Origin: JADJNW01 sp964526645 | Lineage (GTDB): Bacteria > Bacteroidota > Bacteroidia > Chitinophagales > Saprospiraceae | Direction: 5' to 3' | Assembly (NCBI GenBank): GCA_964526645.1 | Contig: CAZGJN010000012.1 | Coordinates: 1 to 64,000 of the forward strand | DNA length: 64,000 nucleotides | Shown here: piece by piece, positions 1 through 8,019 of the stretch | How positions within the stretch are numbered: position 1 is the first letter of the stretch | Layout: each line of letters starts with the position of its first letter | Translations under genes and position numbers: made by a program | The notes under the pieces: model-generated | The model's input: only the letters and a program-made list of their open reading frames with translations | Told to the model about the DNA's origin: nothing | The model's database searches: none

Positions 1-2384
1 ACAAAAAATCGGCGCGTATCGTGGGTGAAGTGCTCGGCAAGTACCACCCACATGGCGATGCCTCCGTGTATGACACGATGGTGCGCATGGCGCAGAACTG
101 GTCGCTTCGTTATCCTTTGATTGATGGGCAGGGCAATTTTGGCTCGATGGATGGCGACAGCCCGGCGGCGATGCGTTATACGGAAGCCCGCCTCACGCGC
201 ATTGCCGATGAGATGCTGGCAGATATTGAAAAAGATACCGTTGATTACACATTGAATTTTGATGATTCGCTGGAAGAACCGGTGGTTTTACCGGCGCGCA
301 TTCCTAATTTGTTAATCAACGGGGCATCGGGTATTGCGGTAGGGATGGCGACGAATATGCTGCCACACAACCTCGCTGAAGTCTGCGATGGTATTATTGC
401 GGCTGTTAATAATCCAGACATTACGGTGGCGGAATTGATGCAATTTATCAAAGCGCCTGACTTCCCAACCGGAGGAATTATTTATGGCTACAGTGGCGTA
501 CAGGAAGCATTTGAAACCGGTCGTGGCAGGGTAGTAGTGCGGGGCAGAGCAGAAATTCAAACTGCCGACAATGGCAGGGAAACGATTATCATTACAGAAA
601 TTCCTTATCAGGTCAACAAAGCAGCTTTGGTGGCAAAAATTGCCGAACTGGTAGAAGAAAAGAAAATAGAGGGGATCGCCGATGTGCGGGATGAATCGGA
701 TCGGGAAGGGCTACGAGTTGTGATTGACGTAAAGCGAGATGCCATAGCCAACGTGGTACTCAGCCAATTATTCAAATATACGCCTCTTCAATCTTCCTTT
801 GGGGTGAATAACGTGGCATTGGTGGGTGGTCGCCCGATGACCCTGAATCTCAAGGACTTGATAGAAGAATTTATTAAATTCCGGTTTGTTGTTATCATTC
901 GGCGCACCCGCTACGAATTGCGCAAAGCCTTAGAGCGCGCGCATATCCTGATCGGTTTATTGATAGCGCTCGATTATCTCGATCAGGTGATTGATCTGAT
1001 CCGAAAATCGCCAACGCCCGATGATGCCAAATTGGGCTTAATGCGGGGCGATTTTATTGATGATAAGGAGGCTTTCTGGCAAAAATTTGGCACACTGATA
1101 GAAGCTGCTCAGGTAGAAGGATATGAATTGGTACAGGGCAATGTATTGTCGGAAGCGCAGGCAAAAGCGATACTCGACATGCGCTTGCAGCGCCTCACAG
1201 GGCTTGAAAGAGATAAAGTGCGTGCCGAGTACGAAGAAATCCAGCGCCAGATTGAGCATTTGCGTGCTATTCTTGACAGCGAGCAGCTTCAGCGCGACAT
1301 CATCAAGCAGGAACTGACCGAAATCAAGGAAAAATACGGCGATGCCCGCCGCACAGAGCTTAACTTCGCCGGCGATGGAGAGATCAATATCGAAGATATT
1401 ATCGAGGATGAGCAGGTGATTATTACCATTTCTCATCTGGGTTATATCAAGCGCACGCCACTCTCGGAGTACCGGGCGCAAAGCCGCGGCGGCAGAGGCT
1501 CCAGAGGCACGAAAACCAAAGATGAAGACTTTGTAGAGCACCTTTTTACCGCCAGCAATCACAACTACCTGCTTTTGTTCACCGAACAAGGGAAATGCCA
1601 CTGGCTTCGGGTGTACGAAATTCCTGAAGCGACCAAAACCTCCAGCGGAAGGGTGATTCAAAATATTCTTTCCATCCCCAAGGAAGATAAGGTGAAAGCC
1701 TACATAATCATCCAGGATTTGACGGATAAAACATTTTTGGAACAACACTTTATCATCTTTTGCACCAAGCAAGGTACCATCAAGAAAACACAGGTAGAAG
1801 CCTTCTCGCGCCCGCGCGCTGGGGGGATCAATGCCTTGACGATCAACGAAGGCGACCAACTCCTGGAAGCACGCCTCACCAATGGTAATAACGAAATTTT
1901 TATAGCCACCCGAAGTGGCAATGCAATTCGATTCAACGAGTCGGCGGTGCGCCCTATGGGCAGATCGGCGGCTGGTGTTCGGGGAGTATCCTTAGAGAAA
2001 AAGAACGATGCTGTGGTGGGCATGGTTTGTATTGATCCGGCTGATAAAAGCCAAACGATCCTGGTGGTATCAGAAAAAGGCAATGGAAAACGTTCCGATT
2101 TTGAAGATTATCGCCTGACAAATCGGGGCGGCAAGGGCGTCAAAACCATGCAAGTGACGGAAAAAACAGGCGCCGTTATTGCCATTAAAGCGGTAAAAGA
2201 TGAAGACGATTTGATGATTATGAACCGATCAGGCATAACGATCCGAATGGCAGTGAGTGAAATGCGCGTGATGGGCAGGGCTACCCAAGGGGTGCGGGTG
2301 ATTCGCCTGGAGGAAGACGATGAAATAGCAGATGTAACTGTTGTACCGGCTGAAAATGGCGAAACCGAGCACCCAGAAGATTAA
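1..2384 (+). CDS. gyrA: DNA gyrase subunit A, 5' end cut by the window edge
   Basis: Breakage-reunion subunit of gyrase, which introduces negative supercoils. The reading frame is open from base 3 (KKSARIVGEV) with no true start in view, so roughly the first 70 residues of the N-terminal domain are missing. The HPHGDASVYD segment lies at about nt 45-74 and the catalytic tyrosine (AAMRYTE) at nt 177-179. Six-bladed GyrA C-terminal repeats follow, and the GyrA box QSRGGRG at nt 1479-1499 distinguishes this protein from the ParC paralogue at 48.8 kb. The acidic C-terminus is typical. At the Ser83-equivalent quinolone position the residue is Ala, followed by Ser; the Asp87 equivalent is kept. Identity is very secure. 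Confidence 0.97.
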   Translation, partial: KKSARIVGEVLGKYHPHGDASVYDTMVRMAQNWSLRYPLIDGQGNFGSMDGDSPAAMRYTEARLTRIADEMLADIEKDTVDYTLNFDDSLEEPVVLPARIPNLLINGASGIAVGMATNMLPHNLAEVCDGIIAAVNNPDITVAELMQFIKAPDFPTGGIIYGYSGVQEAFETGRGRVVVRGRAEIQTADNGRETIIITEIPYQVNKAALVAKIAELVEEKKIEGIADVRDESDREGLRVVIDVKRDAIANVVLSQLFKYTPLQSSFGVNNVALVGGRPMTLNLKDLIEEFIKFRFVVIIRRTRYELRKALERAHILIGLLIALDYLDQVIDLIRKSPTPDDAKLGLMRGDFIDDKEAFWQKFGTLIEAAQVEGYELVQGNVLSEAQAKAILDMRLQRLTGLERDKVRAEYEEIQRQIEHLRAILDSEQLQRDIIKQELTEIKEKYGDARRTELNFAGDGEINIEDIIEDEQVIITISHLGYIKRTPLSEYRAQSRGGRGSRGTKTKDEDFVEHLFTASNHNYLLLFTEQGKCHWLRVYEIPEATKTSSGRVIQNILSIPKEDKVKAYIIIQDLTDKTFLEQHFIIFCTKQGTIKKTQVEAFSRPRAGGINALTINEGDQLLEARLTNGNNEIFIATRSGNAIRFNESAVRPMGRSAAGVRGVSLEKKNDAVVGMVCIDPADKSQTILVVSEKGNGKRSDFEDYRLTNRGGKGVKTMQVTEKTGAVIAIKAVKDEDDLMIMNRSGITIRMAVSEMRVMGRATQGVRVIRLEEDDEIADVTVVPAENGETEHPED

Positions 2385-2533
2385 AAATAATGCCGGGTAC
2401 TTATTTTTTAAGTAGATTTTAACTTAATTTGTAACGGTTTTAACGCTTTTCTACGTTCCTTTTGAAAAAAAATGCGTCTAAACCATTGAATTGTGCCAAA
2501 CACTCTTTCACCAAAAATTTAAACTTTGACATT

Positions 2534-3865
2534 ATGAAAAAATTGTTTTTTGCGCTTTTTATGATTGCTTTGGCTACTTTGACTTTGCAAGCTCAGGATG
2601 GCAAAAAAGCACTGAACGAAGCAAAAAGAGCACTCAACGCATTCAATCTGGATAATAGTAATAAAGCTAAATTGCAGGAAGCAAAAGACGCTATTGATGC
2701 TGCTGTGCAAGCCTCTGAAAATCAGGCACTGGCAGATGCATGGAACACAAAAGGCGATATTTATAACGAAATTGCTACACAGATCACGACGATCCGCCAA
2801 CTCGGCATTGGCAATGTAGAAGAGCTACCCAAAGTGGATGGCAATCCTGCCCTGATTGCAAGCGAAGCTTACCGGAAAGCGATGGAAGTTGCCTTGAAAA
2901 AGCCTGAAAAAAAGAATGCGATAGCAGGCATGCAAAGTGCTCAAAATAACCTGAACAATTTAGGGTTCAATGACTATGAGTCACAGAAATATGCAGAGGC
3001 TTATGCCGCTTTCAAAGAGGTGATTACTACGCATGACATTCTGAAGAGCAATGGCCAAGAAAGTGCACTCAAAAATGAAGACGATTACAACAATCAACTT
3101 TACATCATCGGCTTGTCAGCGTTAAATTCACAAAAATCAGCGGAGGCGCTTTTTTATTTTGAAAAACTCTATCAAATTCAGTTTGATAAACCCGCCATTT
3201 ATGAAGCGCTTTACGAAATCAAGTCTAAAGAAACCAGCCCAGAGCAAGCATATACCTACTTGGAAGCTGGTCGCAACAGATATCCAGATGAAATATCCCT
3301 GCTCTTTGCAGATATCAACCACCACCTGCGCATCAACAAACTGGATGTACTGATTGGGAAACTCCAAATGGCCATTGAGAAAGAACCGGAAAACGTTTCT
3401 TTGTACACGACTACGGGCAGCGTATATGACAACCTTTACCAAAGAGAATTTGAAGCTGGCAATATGGCTAAAGCAGATGAATATTTCGGCAAAGCGCTGG
3501 AATATTTCAACCTCGCTTTAGCAAAAGACGCAAATTACTTTGATGCCATCTACAGCATAGGCGCGCTTTATTACAACAAAGCAGCTACTATGACAAAAGA
3601 CCTGCAAAAACTGGCAGATGACTACTCCAAGGAAGGCTTGAAAAAATATGAAATCAAGCGGGATGAGATTTTTAAGCAGTTTGACCAGGCACTGCCATAC
3701 TTCAAGCGTTGTGAAAAACTCGATCCAAGTGATATCAACACCTTGATCGCTTTGAAAGAAATTTTTGCAAGAAGGGATGACTTGGAAACTTCCAATGAGT
3801 TTAAAAAGCGCCTGGAAACAGTACAAGGCGGCGGCAAGATAGAAAAACCGTATTTCAACGATTAA
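2534..3865 (+). CDS. Exported tetratricopeptide-repeat protein
   Basis: A 443-residue protein. I place the start at the ATG at 2534 because it begins a clean signal peptide (MKKLFFALFMIALATLTLQA, cleavage before QDG); the 24 codons upstream look non-coding. The mature part is almost entirely helical and Ala/Tyr/Lys-rich with several TPR-like helix pairs (for example around residues 40-75, 150-190, 270-330 and 330-400). It is therefore probably a periplasmic scaffold or assembly factor. It is monocistronic, lying between gyrA and a strong terminator. Such TPR proteins are common in Bacteroidota; no specific partner can be named. Confidence 0.8.
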   Translation: MKKLFFALFMIALATLTLQAQDGKKALNEAKRALNAFNLDNSNKAKLQEAKDAIDAAVQASENQALADAWNTKGDIYNEIATQITTIRQLGIGNVEELPKVDGNPALIASEAYRKAMEVALKKPEKKNAIAGMQSAQNNLNNLGFNDYESQKYAEAYAAFKEVITTHDILKSNGQESALKNEDDYNNQLYIIGLSALNSQKSAEALFYFEKLYQIQFDKPAIYEALYEIKSKETSPEQAYTYLEAGRNRYPDEISLLFADINHHLRINKLDVLIGKLQMAIEKEPENVSLYTTTGSVYDNLYQREFEAGNMAKADEYFGKALEYFNLALAKDANYFDAIYSIGALYYNKAATMTKDLQKLADDYSKEGLKKYEIKRDEIFKQFDQALPYFKRCEKLDPSDINTLIALKEIFARRDDLETSNEFKKRLETVQGGGKIEKPYFND

Positions 3866-3916
3866 TATCAACCCAGCGGCAGGAACTTAACAACTTGCTG
3901 TTGCGATTTTAAACTT

Positions 3917-3952
3917 AAAAAAGCAGTTGCCATTTTTGGTAGCTGCTTTTTT
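3917..3952 (+). terminator. Rho-independent terminator after the TPR gene
   Basis: A stem of about 14 bp (AAAAAGCAGTTGCC with GGTAGCTGCTTTTT, two G-T pairs) with a 6-nt loop, ending in a run of T. The A-tract on the left arm means it could also act on the opposite strand. Confidence 0.85.
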
Positions 3953-4004
3953 ATTTATGGCGCCTAATCACTACCTTCGCATCGCCAAATAAAATGTCGA
4001 AAAA

Positions 4005-4901
4005 ATGAAACATATCAGTGTGATCGGCGCTGGAACAATGGGCAATGGCATTGCTCACGTTTTTGCGATGAACGGTTTTTCCGTCAACCTGGTGGATGTA
4101 TCGCAGGAAGCTTTGAACAAAGGTTTGCAAACGATTAGCGCCAATCTGGATCGTATGGTCAAGAAGGAAACCATTACAGAAGCTGATAAAGCTGCTACTT
4201 TAGCCAATATTGCCGCGTTTACAGCAATTGCGGAGGGCGTAAAAAATGCAGATTTAATAGTAGAAGCAGCCACCGAGAATGTGGTTTTGAAATTGGATAT
4301 TTTTCGACAACTCGACCAGCATGCTCCCGCCAATGCCATTTTAGCCAGCAATACTTCTTCGATTTCTATTACAAAAATTGCAGCTGCTACCAAACGCCCC
4401 GAAAATATCATCGGAATGCACTTTATGAACCCTGTGCCAGTAATGAAACTGGTAGAAGTCATTCGCGGCTATTCTACGAGCGATCAAGTCACCCAAACGA
4501 TTTTTGATTTATCTAAAAAGCTGGGCAAAATTCCGGTGGAAGTGAATGATTATCCGGGCTTTATCTCCAACCGAATCCTAATGCCGATGATTAACGAAGC
4601 GATTTATGCTTTGTACGAAGGCGTAGCTGGGGTAGAGGAGATTGATACGGTAATGAAGCTTGGTATGGCACATCCGATGGGACCATTGCAATTGGCTGAT
4701 TTTGTTGGCTTGGATGTTTGTTTGGCGATTTTGAAAGTGCTACACGATGGCTTTGGCAATCAAAAGTACGCACCTTGCCCTTTATTGGTAAATATGGTGA
4801 CCGCAGGAAAGCTGGGCGTGAAGTCGGGTGAAGGATTTTACAGTTACTCGCACGGCACAAAAGAGCTGGTGCTCGCAGCAGCTTTTAAGAAAAGACATTA
4901 A
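4005..4901 (+). CDS. 3-hydroxyacyl-CoA (3-hydroxybutyryl-CoA) dehydrogenase
   Basis: Cytosolic NAD-dependent enzyme interconverting 3-hydroxyacyl-CoA and 3-ketoacyl-CoA in fatty-acid or butyrate metabolism. The 298-residue length is typical of stand-alone short HBD enzymes. It has the Rossmann motif GAGTMG at residues 8-13, the EAATEN segment near 88, the NTSS segment near 116 and the catalytic His139 in GMHFMNPVP. The C-terminal helical domain carries the usual PGFISNRILMP and GLDVCLAI segments. A near-consensus -7 element (TACCTTCG, 3972-3979) lies just upstream. The stop codon overlaps that of the convergent membrane-protein gene through a shared TTAA. Substrate chain length cannot be read from sequence. 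Confidence 0.93.
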   Translation: MKHISVIGAGTMGNGIAHVFAMNGFSVNLVDVSQEALNKGLQTISANLDRMVKKETITEADKAATLANIAAFTAIAEGVKNADLIVEAATENVVLKLDIFRQLDQHAPANAILASNTSSISITKIAAATKRPENIIGMHFMNPVPVMKLVEVIRGYSTSDQVTQTIFDLSKKLGKIPVEVNDYPGFISNRILMPMINEAIYALYEGVAGVEEIDTVMKLGMAHPMGPLQLADFVGLDVCLAILKVLHDGFGNQKYAPCPLLVNMVTAGKLGVKSGEGFYSYSHGTKELVLAAAFKKRH

Positions 4902-6484
4902 ATGCCACTTTTGCGTCGGTACAATTTTGCCAAACTGTTTGGAGAAGTAAAAATTAGCTCGTAGCCTTGTTCCAACTGGCTCAACGTATTTTTGGTATCG
5001 GGATGTTCTGACCAATCTTGATCTAAACACCAGGTGAGTACATAATCTACTTGCCCACCGGTGCGCTTGGGGTAATCCAGAAAATTTGCTTGCGGTGGAA
5101 TCGCTTCCAGGTTGCCGATTTGCGAGAAAGGCTCATATTGCCAACGCCAGATCAGCGGAAAGTTAAAAGTGCCACCTTCGTAATTTGGCATCATCAGGAT
5201 GCTTTTTTCTGTGCCAATATAATCCGCAGCATGCATGAACAACCAGATTCTGCTGGCGATCATTTCACCCGAAGGGGTTTTTCCATTCAAAGAATAAGAA
5301 AGATAGAGCACCGTTTTTTGATTTTCCAAGTGAGGCATCACCGAAGTGATTTCCTCAATTGCATTGGATAACTTGTTGTAAACAGGCATGCGAACAGTAA
5401 GAAAAGCCACTGTGACCAAAATTGCCACGGATGGAATAAACCATTGGAAAACTTGTGTCCACTCAATACTCCCCAGCCACAGCAACAACATCAGATAAGG
5501 AATGATTTGAAGCCGAATACCCAGTACGCCTGCGCCTGCGAAGCCCGCCGGAGAGAAAAAGTAGAACAGTAGCCAGGCAGCAAAAATTAAAAAGAAAATA
5601 TCCCCTTTTTGTACCTTGAACTTGGGTAAGCGGAGCGCCAGCGCTGAAAGTAGTAAAATGCCAATAAAAATGGCGGTGCCTTGAGCAAGGTATTTTTCAA
5701 CATCAGTGACGGCGATTAGTGAGGTCAGCTGGATCAATTGATTCAACAGCTCAGAGAAAGGCTCTTTCCCTGCGATAGATGCTCCCGGCTTGCGGAACAA
5801 AAACGCCCACATCAGCACCAACACCGGCAGTAGTGCCGCCAGCAAAGCTATCAGTTGGGCAAATACGGCTTGAAAATCGGTTTTTATCTTGGGAAGCTGA
5901 TCCCTCAAAAAAAGCATACCAATCGCAAAAATCCCGATTACCAACCCAACAGGGTGGGCAAAGTAGCAGAGCAGTGTAAGGAAGGCAAGCCAGAGCTTCC
6001 GGGGGTCGCGTAGGTCGTTTTTCCATTTTAGCCAATAACCGATCATCCAAAATGCCAGAGCCAGGCTGAAAGAGAAATTGTAAAAACCCATCTGGAAAAC
6101 GTGGTGGTACACAAAGGGCGCTGCCAGTAAGCTCAACCAGCTTCGGCTGGGATTGATTTGCAGGATCACAAACCGGAAGCCAGCAACAAATAAAAGAAGG
6201 TAGGCACTTTGCAGTATTTTTTCAGAAAAAACAGGCGGAAAGACTTCCATTAGCAATCCTAACAGAAAGTGCCCGAAATAATTAGGTTCCAAATTCAGGT
6301 TGAGATACATGTACTGGTTGAAAAAGTTGAAATCCCGCCGATGGATCATGTCAAACCAAACCTTTGCGTTGTACAAGTGGCAAGGACCGTCGCCCGTGAG
6401 GAAATAAGCATTGCCCCAGATGGGAAGTAACAAAAGGACTAAGACAACCCAGGGTATCAAGCGACTGTTAAAGACGGCAGGCAT
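4898..6484 (-). CDS. Polytopic membrane protein, possibly a GT-C-type glycosyltransferase
   Basis: A 528-residue protein with about ten to twelve hydrophobic segments covering residues 10-380 and a soluble C-terminal domain of about 140 residues. After the first membrane segment comes a conserved-looking acidic loop (TGDGPCHLYNAKVWFDMI). This placement of acidic residues in the first external loop resembles GT-C lipid-linked-sugar transferases, but I do not recognise a named family, so that function is inference. It is convergent with and overlaps the hydroxyacyl-CoA dehydrogenase by 4 nt, and stands alone as a transcription unit. Confidence 0.7.
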   Translation of the reverse strand: MPAVFNSRLIPWVVLVLLLLPIWGNAYFLTGDGPCHLYNAKVWFDMIHRRDFNFFNQYMYLNLNLEPNYFGHFLLGLLMEVFPPVFSEKILQSAYLLLFVAGFRFVILQINPSRSWLSLLAAPFVYHHVFQMGFYNFSFSLALAFWMIGYWLKWKNDLRDPRKLWLAFLTLLCYFAHPVGLVIGIFAIGMLFLRDQLPKIKTDFQAVFAQLIALLAALLPVLVLMWAFLFRKPGASIAGKEPFSELLNQLIQLTSLIAVTDVEKYLAQGTAIFIGILLLSALALRLPKFKVQKGDIFFLIFAAWLLFYFFSPAGFAGAGVLGIRLQIIPYLMLLLWLGSIEWTQVFQWFIPSVAILVTVAFLTVRMPVYNKLSNAIEEITSVMPHLENQKTVLYLSYSLNGKTPSGEMIASRIWLFMHAADYIGTEKSILMMPNYEGGTFNFPLIWRWQYEPFSQIGNLEAIPPQANFLDYPKRTGGQVDYVLTWCLDQDWSEHPDTKNTLSQLEQGYELIFTSPNSLAKLYRRKSGI

Positions 6485-6706
6485 GGCTTTTTATTTTGGC
6501 TGTACGGGAAAATAGCTCCGATACTTACAAAAGTACCAAAACAAACCAGGATAGCACGAATTATTTTGCTAAAATCCACCGCCTTTAAATGAACGCAGCC
6601 TTGTCCTTATTTGCTTGATTATCAATGTAAAAAGAAAAAGTAGTTGCTTTTGAAAATTGTAAAATAAAATTTTTATATGAATAAATAAAAAAAAAGTGAA
6701 AAAAAA

Positions 6707-6736
6707 TTTGCACAATATTAAAGATTTGTATCTTTG
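6707..6736 (+). promoter_or_regulatory. Consensus Bacteroidota promoter of the adhesin locus
   Basis: TTTG at 6707-6710 and TATCTTTG at 6729-6736 with an 18-bp spacer match the -33/-7 consensus exactly. It fires rightward into a 570-nt region before the first long gene at 7310, so the transcript would start near 6743 and carry an unusually long leader. Confidence 0.75.
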
Positions 6737-6852
6737 CACTACGTTATAAAACAAGTCATTTTCCTCTTATTTATATATTCCCCCATCTATTGCGTTCCAC
6801 CTTACTTTGTATTGGTTCAAGTTCAGAACCACTTATAAGCTTTTTGCTATTT

Positions 6853-6984
6853 ATGTACCAAAAAAAAGAAAAGTATTTTGATCGAACAACAGAGAGACTT
6901 TTAAAAATTTTTTATCAAACACAAACACTGAACACAAAAACTATGGCAACACAAACAAAGATACACTTCAAGAGTTATCCATAA
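6853..6984 (+). CDS. Possible 43-residue small protein in the adhesin leader
   Basis: An ATG-started frame (MYQKKEKYFDRTTERLLKIF and onward, ending FKSYP) lies about 110 nt after the predicted transcription start. A nested 13-residue frame (MATQTKIHFKSYP) begins at 6943. The composition is basic and hydrophilic with no signal peptide. It could be a leader peptide or simply chance in AT-rich DNA; conservation in relatives would decide. Confidence 0.25.
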   Translation: MYQKKEKYFDRTTERLLKIFYQTQTLNTKTMATQTKIHFKSYP

Positions 6985-7037
6985 TCGCTTGATAGCCTTC
7001 GTTTTATCTACAAATTTACATTTTCACACCTAAAAAT

Positions 7038-7228
7038 TAGCGTACCCATCGCTAGTTTGTCTGCACAAGTTTACACCTGTATCCTGCCCACCGCAGGGTA
7101 CAATACAAACACCTTTTACACAATTTACGATTGCTGTAGTCAATTATTCTTACACGCATTCGGTGCTTATAGGTGCCGAGCTAATGCGATTTCATTTCTA
7201 TGCTATTCAGCGCATGGTGAATAGCGTA
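7038..7228 (+). ncRNA. Structured leader with four consecutive hairpins
   Basis: Four local inverted repeats follow one another between the promoter and the 7310 start: 7038-7054 (TAGCG/CGCTA), 7078-7102 (TGTATCCTGC with GCAGGGTACA, 10 bp with one G-U, loop CCACC), 7155-7188 (CGCATTCGG with CCG and AATGCG, 4-nt bulge) and 7199-7228 (an 11-bp stem around TGCTATTCA/TGAATAGCG, 8-nt loop). None is followed at once by a strong T-run, except that T-rich sequence follows the last. It is either a cis-regulatory 5' UTR or a separate small RNA; no known Rfam family was recognised. Confidence 0.45.
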
Positions 7229-7309
7229 TTATATTTTGTTTTTCTGAATTGAAATGAATCGGAAAAACCAGGGCTTGTTTTAACTAAAATTAAAGTATAA
7301 AACAAAAAC

Positions 7310-7936
7310 ATGATGAACACACATTTTCAAATGATGAAACCATACAAATTTGCACTGTTTGCCGCCTTTTTGTTGTTGGCATTTGCCTTTCAAAAGCCAG
7401 CTGTTGCTCCTGTATCCGAAAAGCAAGTGCTTAAAAAATGCAGCAAGGTAAAACTCCCGGAGAATACCGACAAAGCGGCCATTCAACTTGCCTCGTTTGA
7501 TCCTGCCTCAGGTAAACTCGAAAGCATAAAAATAGAAGTAAACAGTAAAATACTGGGCGATTTTAATTTTCAGCAGTACAAAGAGAAACTCACGGATTTC
7601 AAGGTGGATATCTCGGCTGATCTTGCGCTTACCCTCCCAGATCGCTCCCTTATTGAAATACAACCAAAAGGGAAACTGGATATCGTCAATGGCTTACTCG
7701 ATGGAAAAACAGATGTGAATAAAGGCTCAAAACAACTTGCTTTCGGAGGAGGCCAGCGTACCACCCACGCATACAAAGGTAGTTTTGAACCCTTCATGGG
7801 GCAAAAAGCGGTACAAATTCCCATTCGCATCAAAGGGCTTTTGAAAAACAACAATGCCGATGCGCCTTTCCAGCTAAGCAGCCGCTCCGAAATCGAAGTA
7901 TGTATCCACTATACTTATTCCCAAAACGAAAAATAA
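7310..7936 (+). CDS. Exported protein, resembles choice-of-anchor E domain proteins
   Basis: A 208-residue protein with an N-terminal hydrophobic export segment (KFALFAAFLLLAFAF) ending near residue 27. The start could also be the ATG pair at 7331. The mature part is beta-rich. The segment IQLASFDPASGKLESIKIEV resembles the opening strand of choice-of-anchor E domains, which sit before C-terminal sorting signals in Bacteroidota surface proteins, but no T9SS tail is visible here. It lies 83 nt upstream of the giant adhesin in the same orientation, so a shared transcript and a surface role are likely. Family assignment is tentative. Confidence 0.6.
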   Translation: MMNTHFQMMKPYKFALFAAFLLLAFAFQKPAVAPVSEKQVLKKCSKVKLPENTDKAAIQLASFDPASGKLESIKIEVNSKILGDFNFQQYKEKLTDFKVDISADLALTLPDRSLIEIQPKGKLDIVNGLLDGKTDVNKGSKQLAFGGGQRTTHAYKGSFEPFMGQKAVQIPIRIKGLLKNNNADAPFQLSSRSEIEVCIHYTYSQNEK

Positions 7937-8019
7937 CAAACAAAGTAGGCTTTACATCCCAGTTATGGGTTTTTTATAACCTTTTTTCTAACTCACATTT
8001 AAACACAAATCTCTTTACA

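Noticed and set aside
1038..1859. Long 273-codon frame antisense to gyrA
   Set aside because: It lies opposite a highly conserved gyrA reading frame and its protein is not family-like; it is a codon-bias shadow.
6978..6988. DnaA box-like TTATCCATA
   Set aside because: A single imperfect copy with no cluster of boxes; no origin is supported.
7900..8019. Upstream extension of the adhesin into the preceding gene
   Set aside because: It overlaps the 3' end of the 208-residue gene in another frame and puts the signal peptide far from the N-terminus.
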